Positions 31,601-40,545 of a stretch of 64,000 nt of DNA are shown piece after piece; within the stretch, counting starts at the first letter, position 1, and the number at the start of each line of letters is the position of its first letter. The DNA is taken from positions 124,001-188,000 of the forward strand of contig JAMZAV010000643.1 in the NCBI GenBank assembly GCA_024449915.1. The letters run 5' to 3'. Position numbers and translations under genes: made by a program. Source of the stretch: Sweltsa coloradensis (taxonomy: Eukaryota; Arthropoda; Insecta; Plecoptera; Chloroperlidae). The notes below the pieces were generated by a model. It saw only the letters and a list, made by a program, of their open reading frames with translations, was not told the origin of the DNA and searched no databases.

Positions 31601-34600
31601 CGACCTCCCTGACTAGGACAGTCCTGGTTGTCACATACCTGCCCCAGTGTCCCTCGGTCGGGGACCTATCCCCCTTTCCTTGACGACCTCCCTGACGACG
31701 AAGACAAGACCATGACAACACAAACGATGGATGACAAAGAGAATGAAGACCACGATGTGAGGGTTCTGACCAGCATGGGACTTTCCTCCCCTTTTCCCCT
31801 AGGCTAGAGTGGCGCGTTGTGACCTAACGGTTGACGCGCCCTTAACTTAATTGTACTGAAACTAAATGTGACTGGAAACATCTTCGTTGAGGGTTGCGAG
31901 TCGCGGGCATCGAACCACACCTGCCGAGTTCAGAGTCTTGTAGTGCGGCTACCTATCTGTCCTTTACTACCTAGTACATAAATAAAAAATAAAATACATC
32001 CGTATTTAGAGTCTACCCACTCAGTCACATAATAACTGATTTTCAGTGGGGGACAGTAAACCAAAGCGACCAAGCCAACCCTGTAGACCCAGACGCAATC
32101 GACGAGAGAGCGATAACCAACCAAAGATCGATATTTTTTTGGATGAGCGTAGCGAGCGAAGCGAAGTTTCCCATTTAACTACACTGGAGAAAAAAATCCG
32201 GAAGTTTATTTTTTTTTATTATTGTGTATCTTGAGCACGATTCCGGCTAAACCCATACTCCAATTCCGATGGAAATTCTATGGAGGCCTTCGAAATCTCT
32301 GAACCAAGAGCTGCCACGTTTTTGAGCGCAATCGAAAAATTATTTCTCATAAAAATCGCCAATTTGACGTTTTTTTTTCGATTTTTAAAAAAATTTTTCG
32401 ACTTATAACACTTACATGCTTTATCCGAAGTAATGATTTTTTTTACAGAACTTTTTTTTTTATGAATTTTATATATTTGTGTGAAATTCGAGCGCAATAA
32501 AAAAACTATTTCTCAAAGAAAATTGCAATTTTAACGATTTTTTATTTTTTTTTAACTTTCTTTGACTTTAACACGTGCATGCTTAAAACCGATTGTAATG
32601 ATTTTTTCACAGAACCTTAATTTTATGAATTAATATATTCCTGTAAAATTTGTGGGCAATCGATAATTATTTCTTGTGAAAATTTTAATATAACGACTTT
32701 TTCCTTTTTTAAAATTACGATTTATTAAAACAAATTTAAATTTAAGTTAATTTTTTATTTATTTAATTTAAATTAAAAAAAAAATCAATTTAGTAATGAT
32801 TTTTTCACAGAACAATAGAAAATCCGCATAACAATGACAGCTCAATGCACCAATACGCTCATCAACAACGCGGGGACTTAAGCGTTTCCTAGTAATAGGA
32901 AATATAGCAATGAGTGGTATGGACAGTGCGAACACCCGCAGATCAATGCCAGAATCAACAAGGCCGATTCAGAACAACTTTAAATTTATTATATGTCTCA
33001 TTGCTAGGACGGCTCTAAAGTCACCATTTACAAATTCCTAACCCAAGTACTGATGGACTTAATCAGAATTATTTTAAAAAACTTCTGCCTATAGCCAGAA
33101 TCGAACCCTGGATCTTCTGCATTAGAAGCAGAGACGCTAACCACAAGACCAACGAGCCATTGTCCACCGACAGAGGTGGCTCGTGCGTGACGCGCGCAAC
33201 TCTGATGCGGGAGGTCACGGGATCGAAGCCCGCCACCGGCAATCCTGACTGAAATGTTTTTTCCGGGGTTTTCTTCAGTCCAATTTTGAGGTTGAGTTTT
33301 CTTTCACATCCCTCGGACGTTCCTTTTAATGTTACCCAAAACTCTCAATAACTCAGCCGTCCGCGGTGGCACATAGGGCTACGATTTGGAACTGGTCCGA
33401 AGCGTATGGCTCTACGAGGACTTGGGTTTGAATCAGATAAGGCATCCGGGCGTTTTGTAATCGTCCTTCATCGTCATCCATCATCACTAATCGTTTCGAG
33501 TAGCCTTAGTGCATTTGTATTTTGCTAAAATCATCATCATCTAATAACCTAAGAGGGTCACACCGGGTAAACTGATGAGTACCTACCCTACAGCGGGCAA
33601 CCAAAAGTAAAAAGTTTTTTAAAAGTTAGTTGTCAATCGACATGAACCCCTGCACGGGTTTCCTGCTTCCTCCAACATCGAGCGCTGTCGACTTGGCATG
33701 ACGTTAACTTGGACTTGCACACACATTTGCTTGTAGTGAGACGTGACGTACAGGTCCAGGAACATCCCCATCCCAATGCAGAAATGAACTGAAAATCTCT
33801 CCACTGAAAATCAGTTATATAACTGAGTGGGCAGACTCTACATACAATTGATTTATTTTTATTTGAACTGAACAGGCTCGTAGAAAGGGGGCGGGGGAGA
33901 ATAAGACCCCCACTTTATTCTCCCCCCCCCCCTACTTCAGAATATTAAATATACAGTTCTCCGTTCATCACCACGGCTAACTAAATAATATTAGGTACAT
34001 GATTTTTTTTTAAAACTAGGAAAACGCTTAAGTCCCGTCGCGTTGATGGATGAGCTTTTTTGTAGGCCTAAGTTTTCAGTTTGCGTAGGACCACTTTTCC
34101 TTTGCAAGTGCTTTTTGAATGCATTGTAGGTGATTGTTGTCGAGTTTCTAATGTTACTTGTTAATTGTTATTATAAACCTCAAAAAAACTCATATTAAAA
34201 CCTTTATTCTATGGATTCTGGCTAACTTTTTCAACTTTTTCTTTTAAATAGGTACTACATCACCATAACCTTAATGTCCATGTGAAATATGAACGTTGTA
34301 GCCCCACCCGTTTGGTCAGAATCGGCCCAAATGTCACGAAAATATCGCACTAAAAATCGAAAAAAATCGTAAAAGTAGGCCTACGTTTATTTGATGGATT
34401 CTGGTTAACTTTTTCAACATTTTTTTCACGAGGTACTTCATCCCCATAACCTTAATTTGGAAGGTCCCTTTCAATTTTCATCAAGACCGCTTATGCCGTT
34501 TGCCCGGAATCGTGCGAACAAACAGAAAAAAAAACATTGGAGCTAAATTTTTTGAGGGGTCAGTGAAATTAGAGTTTTCGCTACGCTCATCCAACAACGC

Positions 34601-37600
34601 TTATATTTAAATGTAGGCCTACCATACAAAAAATAAATTTTCGTCCAACAAATTTTTGACTTACTCCGACAATAAAAGCGTTGGGCGCTTACGGTATTAA
34701 CATAGATTACAGAATTTTGGTGTTCATTGGAGGGAAAGCGCCCAACGCTTTTATTTTGCGAGTAAGGCAAAAATTTGTTGGACGAAGATTTATTTTTTAC
34801 TTTTTAGTACCTACATTTAAATATAAGCGTTGTTTAAAAAAAATTCATTTAATATTATTTTATACTTTTTTGTCTTAACGAATGTTGTAATCGAATATGT
34901 GCTCACTGGACGTGTCCGAATTTCTGCATCTGGTTGGCCCATCCTCACTAGTTGTGACTAATTTCCTATAATATGAAGCTTTGTTTGATTGATTAATTAT
35001 GATGAATTAATTGATTAACTAGTGAATGTGATAAATTGATTAATGTATTATCAAGAATATAGGCCTACGTCTGTGTGAAAAATTTCAGCTCAATCGGACA
35101 TTAGGAAGTGGGTGAAATATCGATTCCCATATAAAACTTTGATTTATTAATTGTGATGAATTAATGGATTAATTAGTGAATCTGTTAATTGATTTATCTA
35201 TTGTCATCAAGAATACGTATGTGTGAAAAATTTCATCTCGATTGGACATTGAGAATTGGGTGAAATATCGATTATAAGATTCCGTCCAGACAGACTAAAC
35301 ACATGAAGCTGACTTGTGTCTTAGACAGAAGCCAAACAAAACTCACCATTCCCTTCATTCGAAAAAGAGTTCCTACGAGCCTGGAACTTGAATGAAGTTC
35401 TTCCCAACTTACTTTGAAAACTTTTACCTGTCTTCTAAGTGAAACTATATCCCCTCTTTTCTATGGCTACGTCATTGTCAACGTCAGGATGCGACTATGG
35501 GAACGATTAGGCCTATTGATTATTACAGATTAGGCATTAACGTATAGTGAAGATTGGGTATCAAGTAAAGAATATAGCCTACATGATATTGTGCATGAAC
35601 TAAATTTGTTTCAGGTTTTGTATTGCGTTTACTGGTCTGGATACAACCTAGTCTGCCAGGTTGTTGACGTGTCGTCTGATCCGCTAGCCCTGAGAGTAAG
35701 AACTAGACCAACCACTTATCTATAGAAACTAGAACTAGCCAGTAGGAAATATTACGCGTTGGTGGGACCCCGGTGACAGAAGCACAGAAGCTTTGAGAAG
35801 ATAAGTCAGACAGCAAGTCACTATACAGCACCAAAATTGTAGAATAAGAATGTGCCTTATTTCAAAGGTAACAATGCCGCTTCGCGAACGCTTTTTATTG
35901 TCGCGCCGTTGATGGATGAGCGTATTCTGCATTTTTCCCTCCATTCTTATTTTCGGACAAAGGTGTATAACAGCGATTTTCACGAGAAATGTACATTCGA
36001 TTTGTAGTTAAAAAGTAGTAGGCCTAATTTAGAAATTTCGTAGGTTCCCTCAAGCCTAAAAATCATAGAAACCGTTGGTCAGGGAGAGTGAAAAACATCC
36101 TAAAGTGGACTTCACGGGAAGATTGGTCCACAGGTACCAAGAATTTCCTCTCCCTCTTTACCACCACCACCTTTCCCGGCCCGAGCAGAGTGGACAAGAG
36201 GTAGATGTATCTATCTAATAGTCGCTCGACCCTTCTTCCTTCCTTTCATTACGTAAACTGTTGTAATTTACCTTTTAAATGCCCTTTAATGTTGAAGATT
36301 TAATCTTAATTTTTTCACTGAAGTAAAATCACACGAAAATGTTTTTGAATGCTAAAATTGATTGAAACAAAGAACTTTAACAGTATAATATACAACCCCA
36401 CTTCTTCACCCAAATGCAAAGAAATTTTGTAAACATTGTTAGTTCTCAATCAATTTTTGCGTTTAAAAACATTTTCGTGTTGTTTTTTATTTCAGGGAAA
36501 CATTAAATTTAAATTCATTAACATTTATGAACATTTAAAAGGTAAATAACAACAGTTTATGTAATGAAAAAAAATTTAAATTTATCTCTATTCAAGGGTT
36601 TAGAGACCATCAATAGAAGGGTCGAGATAGGAAAGATCAAAATCTTGTGCCTCTGCCCGTCCGGGGAAGGTGGTGGTGGTAAAGAGAGGAGGAAATTCCG
36701 GGTACCGCGGCCCAAATCTTCCCGTGAAGTCCACTCTAGCTGTTTTTTCTCGAAGTAGTGAAATTGATGCTTTAGCTACGTTTGCTACGCTCGCAGCGGT
36801 GGTTAGTTTCTGCGTGAGCAACCACCCTTCTTCAGCTAGTTCGAGGGTTCGACGGAGTCTGTGGTTAGTTTCTGCGTGAGCAACCACCCTTCTTCAGCTA
36901 TTTTCGAGGGTTCGACGGAGTCTGTGGTTAGTTTTCTGCGTGACACCCAACGTCCTTCTTCAGCTAGTTCGAGGGTTCGCCGGAGTCTGTGGTTAGTTTC
37001 TGCGTGAGCAACCACCCTTCTTCAGCTATTCGAGGGTTCAAAACGGAGCCCTGTGGTTAGTTTTCTGCGTGAGCAACCACCCCTTTTCAGCTAGTTCGAG
37101 GTTCGCGGAGCTGTGGTAGTTTCTGCGTGAGCAACCACCCTTCTTCAGCTAGTTCGAGGGTTCGACGGAGTCTGTGGTTAGTTTCTGCGTGAGCAACCAC
37201 CCTTCTTCAGCTAGTTCGAGGGTTCGACGAGAGTCTGGCAACAAACTAAACTTTTGATTCAGTCGTTGTGTTGTGCTGTAATATCAGGTCTCACTCTAAC
37301 TTACATTTGTCGAACTCGTTGTTCGAAACGTAATTTGTTTTAGTGGGGGTGGTTTAATTTCCACGTTTTGTTTCCGATATCTTTCCACCGGGGGGGGGGG
37401 CACTGTAGGCGAGTTATGTCTCAACGATTGACAGAACTTAAAATATAATATTGATAAATATATAACAATTCTCAGTCTTAGGGTTGTGGTACAGTGTGCT
37501 TTTAATGTGGAGGGGGAGGGAGGGGTTGTAAAGGGATCTAGCCTTCGTACATTTTGTCCGTGTGCGGTTGGATTCCATGCAAATGCACGTGTTATCTGCC

Positions 37601-40360
37601 CTGAAACTCATTTTACAAAGCAGCAGACAAATATTTGACATATTCTTGATGGACACTACATCGCACGCAAAGTATTATGAAAAATGGGTTTACACACGAG
37701 ATGACAAATACCATATCCTCAAGTGTGTGGTGGACTGACATGGTCCGTCTTGGAGACGCAGTTCGTCACATACCCGAGCATAATGGCATCTAGTGAGTTA
37801 AACTCCTTTTAATCTCAAAGCTTTGCACGTGATAGTGGCCACGTACTGAGCTGCTGGTGTAGGTAACTCAAATCTTGTCACAGCAACCTCGCTGATATTG
37901 CCCATTGCGCAAGATTTGTATAGGAATTGCATTCATATTCTATGCGGTGTTCGTTTTCAGAACTGATCTCTTTAGTATTTATGATCCCAATGTCTTCCTA
38001 CTTCCTTTTGCCAGCGTCCTGTGACATTCATTTAACTCGGAAAGCAAATAATATTTTAATTTTTAATATTGATATAATTAACAAGATAAGACTTCTAGTT
38101 TGAAACCCAGATATAAGGTTATTGCCAATTTTATAGCCAATCTCATTAATGACCTCCCACTACTGGCTGATATTTCGAGATAAATTTCTTTCAATAGATG
38201 AAAATACTGATTTACATAATATGAGGACATACTTCTGTGGTCAAGAAAAGTTATTCACTTCACCAATAGGCTAGTTCTTTGAAGTCCCACGTACATGTGT
38301 TTTGGTACAAGACCTTGACCCTTTAAAGCTTTACAGGTTTTTTTCTATGAAGTTGGTATAAACCTTAAGTTCGCTATTTAATTAGTCATAGACCCTAGCT
38401 TCCTTACACACCTAGATGAATAGGTATTATAACATGACAATATTTTCTAGATGGCAGAGGTGTGCTGGTGGTTTTTCATTTCGAAGGTTCTCGATCTTTT
38501 TGACACGGTAAGCCTACGAAACTAAATTGACTAAAGTTATTCTATAGAAGCTAAGCAGAATCAAAATACAAGATGAATCTAGCTCGACAGTGCACCCCTA
38601 CGGTAGCCTACAAGTATAACAGCTGTTTCTTCATGAGACGGTCGAGCAAACTTAGGATACTAGAGCAATTAGCCTTTATACTCGTTTACCCCATCTCTGA
38701 TCCTTCAACTCCTGACTGTTTCCTTTCAATCTTCCAGGTTTTCTTTATGCTACGAAAGAAGGATAACCAGATGTCTTTCCTCCACCTTTATCACCATCCC
38801 TCCATGGTCGTCAACTACTACCTTGGTACGCTGTTCATGCCAGGAGGACAAGGTATACGTTCGAAGTCTTGTGCAGATTTACCACCCAAGTAGAATAAAC
38901 GATAATTTGAGTAATTTGTAGAATGGAAGATACATTTGTGGAATGTTTTAAATTGTTAATTTGTGTGACTTATTACAATGTATTTATTAACAGTACAAGT
39001 GAGTTTCGTCAAGTTGAGTGGATATTCCCCCACATGCACAAAGATTTACTGGCGTAAAATTGAGTCTCGTTAAAAATGGCGGACTTGGGCAAATCCATAT
39101 GTTAAATCATAGGGCTATAAAAACGTATACAGTTAGTTGCGTTTGCAGACTTGCGTCCGCAAGTTGTTAGATGCGTCATGTGAATTTGCGGCTACTCTGG
39201 ACTTCTCATGTACTCCTCTACTGCCTGTACTCCTACTACCTCCTCACCTGTTCCCCTGTTACAATGCAATGTCCCCCCGTGTTCCAGCCTTCTCCAGCGT
39301 CCTCCTCAACTCAATGGTCCACGCCATCATGTACTCCTACTACCTCCTTGCGGCCCTCGGACCGAGGTTCAAGGCCTACCTCTGGTGGAAGCGCTACCTC
39401 ACCCAGCTGCAGCTAGTAAGTTACCACACAGGTAGAAGAGTACCGCTTCTCTTCACCGGGAATTATTATGTCGTCATAAGTTCGTGTAGTGAAAGTAAAA
39501 CTGCAACACATATCTCCTTGAGATCCAGTTGATCCATGTTCCCCATCAAACCAACTCTACCCTTCCACATTCCTTACTTCTTCCAAGAAGTCTTTGTATA
39601 ATTGATCCTCCACCTCAAGACGGACAACGAAGATCATATTCCTGTCCTAAAGTTGTTCTAAACTAACCTTTCTGATGCTGGTGTCATCAATGATGGCCAT
39701 GCCAATGCCAATAGGCCTCAATGTAAAACACCAGTTGCTAGTTAGTCAATACCTCAAGGAATCAATGTTGCCATTCACCACTTTGGGGAAGGAAGTCACG
39801 GAAAAACAACCAAGGTCACTTTCCCAGTCCTACCATTTTTAAAGTCTTAATCAATCCTAAACTAATTGCCGTCACTGGAAAGAGTTCTTCAGAACCACTT
39901 TATCCAACTTTTCATCTCCTACCCCTCTGCTAGGTCGTTGGTTTATCTCCAACGTCAAAGACAAAAACAAAGATCGCATTCCAGTCCTTTCTATCCAGAC
40001 ATCTCCTTCCTGTTCTTCTAGGTCCAGTTCGTGATCGTCGTGGGTCACATCCTCACCGGCTACCTGTCCCAGTGCGGCTTACCTGATTGGCTCTCCGTGT
40101 GGAGCATGTCCTACACCACCTCTATGCTCATCCTCTTTGTCAACTTCTACTGGCACGCGTACAAGAAGGCCACCAACATAAGACGCCAGGCGATCGACGA
40201 GGCTTTGGGCGCCAAGCGACACATGGCGGTGCAGACCGAGCCCATGCGTCTTGTGTACAAGGGAAGCGATCTTAGTGAGGAGGTGATGCGGCAGATCAGG
40301 GTCGAGTGCTCAGTAAAGAGGAACGAGCAAGGTTCCGGAGATTACAAGAAAGTGGATTAG
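25597..40360 (+). CDS. ELOVL: ELOVL locus 2, complete fatty acid elongase gene (7 exons, 324 aa)
   Basis: Very-long-chain fatty acid elongase, the ER condensing enzyme of the acyl-CoA elongation cycle. Exons: 25597-25663, 26178-26365, 35615-35695, 38451-38507, 38738-38852, 39288-39415, 40022-40360. All introns are GT-AG and the frame is unbroken over 975 bp. Signature boxes in order (residues): KxxExxDT as KVLDLFDT (124-131, with Asp for the usual Glu); QxxFLHxxHH as [10 protein letters not shown] (142-151); NxxxHxxMYxYY as [12 protein letters not shown] (177-188); TxxQxxQ as TQLQLVQ (208-214). Hydrophobic helices surround them. The C-terminus KKVD is a KKxx ER-retrieval signal. The length fits the family (about 270-330 aa). 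The exact paralogue (ELOVL1/7-like is my guess) is not resolved. Confidence 0.92.
26178..26365 (+). CDS. ELOVL: ELOVL locus 2 exon 2
   Basis: Acceptor TACATTTTCAG, donor GTGGGT. It encodes [15 protein letters not shown] followed by a strong membrane helix ([13 protein letters not shown]), the loop [10 protein letters not shown] and a second helix ([17 protein letters not shown]), ending phase 0. These are the first two ELOVL membrane segments. Confidence 0.9.
27111..27252 (+). repeat. 75-bp tandem duplication (two copies)
   Basis: AGACTAGCTAGGCTGGTAGG begins copies at 27111 and 27186. The units are nearly identical up to CACCACGTGA. The second copy runs directly into a SINE-I fragment. Confidence 0.8.
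27253..27502 (+). repeat. SINE-I copy, 5'-truncated
   Basis: Diverged from 8709-9160 but retains GCCTTGTTGATT, CTCGTCGATTG, CCCCCACTGAAAATCAGTT, GAGTGGGT and a TTTA-rich tail. Confidence 0.7.
27680..27745 (-). repeat. SINE-II head fragment, antisense
   Basis: The reverse complement reads ACTCTGACTCGGTAGGTCAC, then a B-box-like ATCGAACCCC and GCCACCGGCAATCCTGAA, as in the copies at 3600 and 33195. Confidence 0.55.
27924..28685 (-). mobile_element. TTGGATGAGCG-family element, full copy (subfamily I)
   Basis: This 762-bp reverse-orientation copy reads CTAGGAAAACGC at 27924, the inverted motif TTGGATGAGCG at about 27954, tandem AT-rich units, and CTTCGCTTCGCTCATCCAA at 28685. On the element strand it starts after A and ends CTAG before T. 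It is closely similar to 6513-7270 and non-coding. Confidence 0.7.
29322..30810 (+). mobile_element. TTGGATGAGCG-family element (subfamily II), split by an inner copy
   Basis: The outer copy runs 29322-29671 and resumes at 30426-30810. It begins TTGGATGAGCGAAGCG after A and ends near GCTCATCCAT without the final hairpin. The AAAGAAAAAGTTGAAAAAGTT and GGGGCTACAACGTTC blocks are shared with the inner copy. Joining the halves across the insertion recovers the order seen in uninterrupted relatives. Confidence 0.65.
29672..30425 (-). mobile_element. TTGGATGAGCG-family element (subfamily II) nested in a relative
   Basis: This 754-bp antisense copy begins CTAGGAAAACGCTAAAGTCC and ends CTTCGCTTCGCTCATCCAA. 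It interrupts the outer copy cleanly, with no duplicated bases. On the element strand the left flank is A and the right flank T. Confidence 0.7.
31201..31698 (+). repeat. 83-bp minisatellite, six units
   Basis: GGACAGTCCTGGTTGTCACA starts units at 31201, 31284, 31367, 31450, 31533 and 31616, a constant 83-bp spacing with very few differences. The period is not a multiple of three, so the open frames across it rotate and are not protein. GTCGGGGACC-type inverted words give each unit hairpin potential. Confidence 0.95.
31978..32138 (-). repeat. SINE-I copy, antisense, 3' part (left of nested insertion)
   Basis: The tail side reads AGAGTCTACCCACTCAGTCA and ACTGATTTTCAGTGGGGGAC. It is interrupted after ATCGATATTTTT by the element at 32139 and resumes at 32893. 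Confidence 0.85.
32139..32892 (+). mobile_element. TTGGATGAGCG-family element (subfamily I) inserted inside SINE-I
   Basis: This 754-bp element runs from TTGGATGAGCGTAGCGAGCG to AACGCGGGGACTTAAGCGTT, then TCCTAG. The uninterrupted SINE at 10882-10905 reads ATTTTTTAATAGG at the corresponding site. Removing 32139-32892 restores that sequence with its six T's, so no target duplication was made and the insertion lies at T|T. Confidence 0.8.
32893..33158 (-). repeat. SINE-I copy, antisense, 5' part with tRNA-like head
   Basis: It continues the SINE from AATAGGAAATATAGCA and ends with the reverse of the head (GAAGCAGAGACGCTAACCAC, then AAGACCAACGAGCC). The B-box is recognisable as GAATCGAACCC. Confidence 0.85.
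33170..33290 (+). repeat. SINE-II copy
   Basis: A GAGGTGGCTCGTGCGTGACG head, CTCTGATGCGGGAGGTC, a B-box-like GGGATCGAAGCCC and GCCACCGGCAATCCTGACTG are present. It matches copies at 3600 and 27680. Confidence 0.65.
33355..33530 (+). repeat. SINE-III copy
   Basis: A tRNA-like head (GCGGTGGCACA ... CTGGTCCGAAGCG ... GGCTCTACGAGGAC ... GGGTTTGAATC) is followed by the body GTAATCGTCCTTCATCGTCA and ATCGTTTCGAGTAGCC. The same head and body recur antisense at 63250-63393. Confidence 0.75.
33798..33862 (+). repeat. SINE-I 3' end fragment
   Basis: CCACTGAAAATCAGTTATAT, then GAGTGGGCAGACTCTA and a T-rich tail. Only the last 65 bp of the family are present. Confidence 0.75.
34016..34594 (-). mobile_element. 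TTGGATGAGCG-family element (subfamily II), internally deleted
   Basis: This 579-bp antisense copy begins CTAGGAAAACGCTTAAGTCC and ends TTTTCGCTACGCTCATCCAA. On the element strand a T follows CTAG. It abuts the palindrome that starts at 34595. Confidence 0.65.
34595..34832. mobile_element. palindromic MITE-like element
   Basis: CAACGCTTATATTTAAATGT at the left is matched by its inverse ending ATAAGCGTTG at 34832. The arms (about 95 bp) include TAAAAGCGTTGGGCGC / GCGCCCAACGCTTTTA around a centre at about 34713. No coding region. Confidence 0.7.
35615..35695 (+). CDS. ELOVL: ELOVL locus 2 exon 3
   Basis: Acceptor TTGTTTCAG, donor GTAAGA, 27 codons in phase 0: [20 protein letters not shown] then SDPLALR. 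It corresponds to the conserved C-x-PVD-x-S-x-x-P-x-A-x-R luminal block. Confidence 0.9.
35872..36795 (-). mobile_element. TTGGATGAGCG-family element, subfamily III, with internal palindrome
   Basis: It reads CTTCGCGAACGC ... GCCGTTGATGGATGAGCGT on the left and TGCTTTAGCTACG / TTTGCTACGCTCG on the right. Inside, 36104-36735 is a palindrome with ends AGTGGACTTCACGGGAAGAT and inverse, and pairing runs of CCACCACC / GGTGGTGGT. The right boundary merges into the minisatellite and is uncertain. Confidence 0.45.
36799..37240 (+). repeat. 62-bp minisatellite, about seven units
   Basis: GTGGTTAGTTTCTGCGTGAG starts units at 36799, 36861, 36924, 36989, 37053, 37113 and 37174. Each unit carries inverted words GTGGTT / AACCAC. 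Most units differ by single-base indels. It directly follows the element at 35872-36795. Confidence 0.95.
38451..38507 (+). CDS. ELOVL: ELOVL locus 2 exon 4
   Basis: Acceptor TTTTCTAG, donor GTAAGC, 19 codons in phase 0: [19 protein letters not shown]. It carries the K-x-x-[ED]-x-x-D-T box, here with Asp in place of Glu. Confidence 0.9.
38738..38852 (+). CDS. ELOVL: ELOVL locus 2 exon 5 (histidine box)
   Basis: Acceptor CAATCTTCCAG, donor GTATAC, phase 0 to 1. It reads [11 protein letters not shown], then MSFLHLYHH and [17 protein letters not shown]. The HxxHH catalytic cluster is intact. Confidence 0.92.
39288..39415 (+). CDS. ELOVL: ELOVL locus 2 exon 6
   Basis: Acceptor CGTGTTCCAG, donor GTAAGT. 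It reads [19 protein letters not shown], then [20 protein letters not shown] and LQL, including the NxxxHxxMYxYY box and the start of TxxQxxQ. It is the intact counterpart of the damaged exon in locus 1. Confidence 0.92.
40022..40360 (+). CDS. ELOVL: ELOVL locus 2 exon 7 (last)
   Basis: Acceptor TGTTCTTCTAG, 112 codons plus TAG. It starts [19 protein letters not shown], then a membrane helix ([13 protein letters not shown]) and [12 protein letters not shown], and continues as a long charged cytosolic tail ending DYKKVD, a KKxx ER-retrieval signal. There is no Asn-Gly repeat, unlike locus 1. Confidence 0.92.
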   Translation, partial: VQFVIVVGHILTGYLSQCGLPDWLSVWSMSYTTSMLILFVNFYWHAYKKATNIRRQAIDEALGAKRHMAVQTEPMRLVYKGSDLSEEVMRQIRVECSVKRNEQGSGDYKKVD

Positions 40361-40539
40361 GGGATCAGAAGATGGTCGGGGTTCGTGGATGGGCTGAGAT
40401 CTTTTAAAGAAGCGATGCTGTGAAGTTTGGACGTTTTGATGATTGAAGGCCATTTGCTTCATGGGCCGCGACCTTTTGCGAGAAGAGATCCAGCGTAGTT
40501 ATCGATGTTTAGAGAATTGATGGTTGGTGTCCATACGGA

Positions 40540-40545
40540 AATAAA
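40540..40545 (+). promoter_or_regulatory. polyadenylation signal of ELOVL locus 2
   Basis: AATAAA lies 180 bp after the stop codon, followed about 10 bp later by a T-rich ATTTTATTTTGTT stretch. It is the first canonical hexamer in the 3' UTR. Confidence 0.7.

Larger units (their letters stand above)
33865..35392. mobile_element. composite hAT-like element with near-perfect target duplications
   Basis: CAGGCTCGTAGAAAGGGGG (33873) and its inverse GAGTTCCTACGAGCCTG (to 35383) resemble the hAT ends at 7405-7823. The flanks GAACTGAA (33865-33872) and GAACTTGAA (35384-35392) differ by one base insertion. Inside lie a rolling-circle-like copy (34016-34594) and a palindrome (34595-34832), both probably later insertions. 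No transposase was seen. Confidence 0.55.
26366..35614 (+). other. intron 2 of ELOVL locus 2 (9.2 kb), repeat-filled
   Basis: It contains a 24-T run near 26647, a C-run near 26905, a 75-bp tandem duplication, SINEs, several rolling-circle-like elements (two nested), an 83-bp minisatellite and a composite hAT-like element. No exon-like frame was found. Stretches 26.4-27.1, 28.7-29.3 and 30.8-31.2 kb show nothing I can name. Confidence 0.8.
35696..38450 (+). other. intron 3 of ELOVL locus 2
   Basis: It holds a subfamily-III rolling-circle-like remnant, a palindrome (36104-36735) and a 62-bp minisatellite. The stretch 37.24-38.45 kb has a G-run near 37391 and nothing else I recognise. Confidence 0.8.

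Noticed and set aside
31201..31698. Possible CRISPR-like array (regular direct repeats)
   Set aside because: The 83-bp units are contiguous with no unique spacers and the context is eukaryotic. The 62-bp and 53-bp arrays fail for the same reason.
36600..36887. Minus-strand frame with repeated [14 protein letters not shown] units
   Set aside because: The repetition comes from the 62-bp minisatellite and the palindrome arm.
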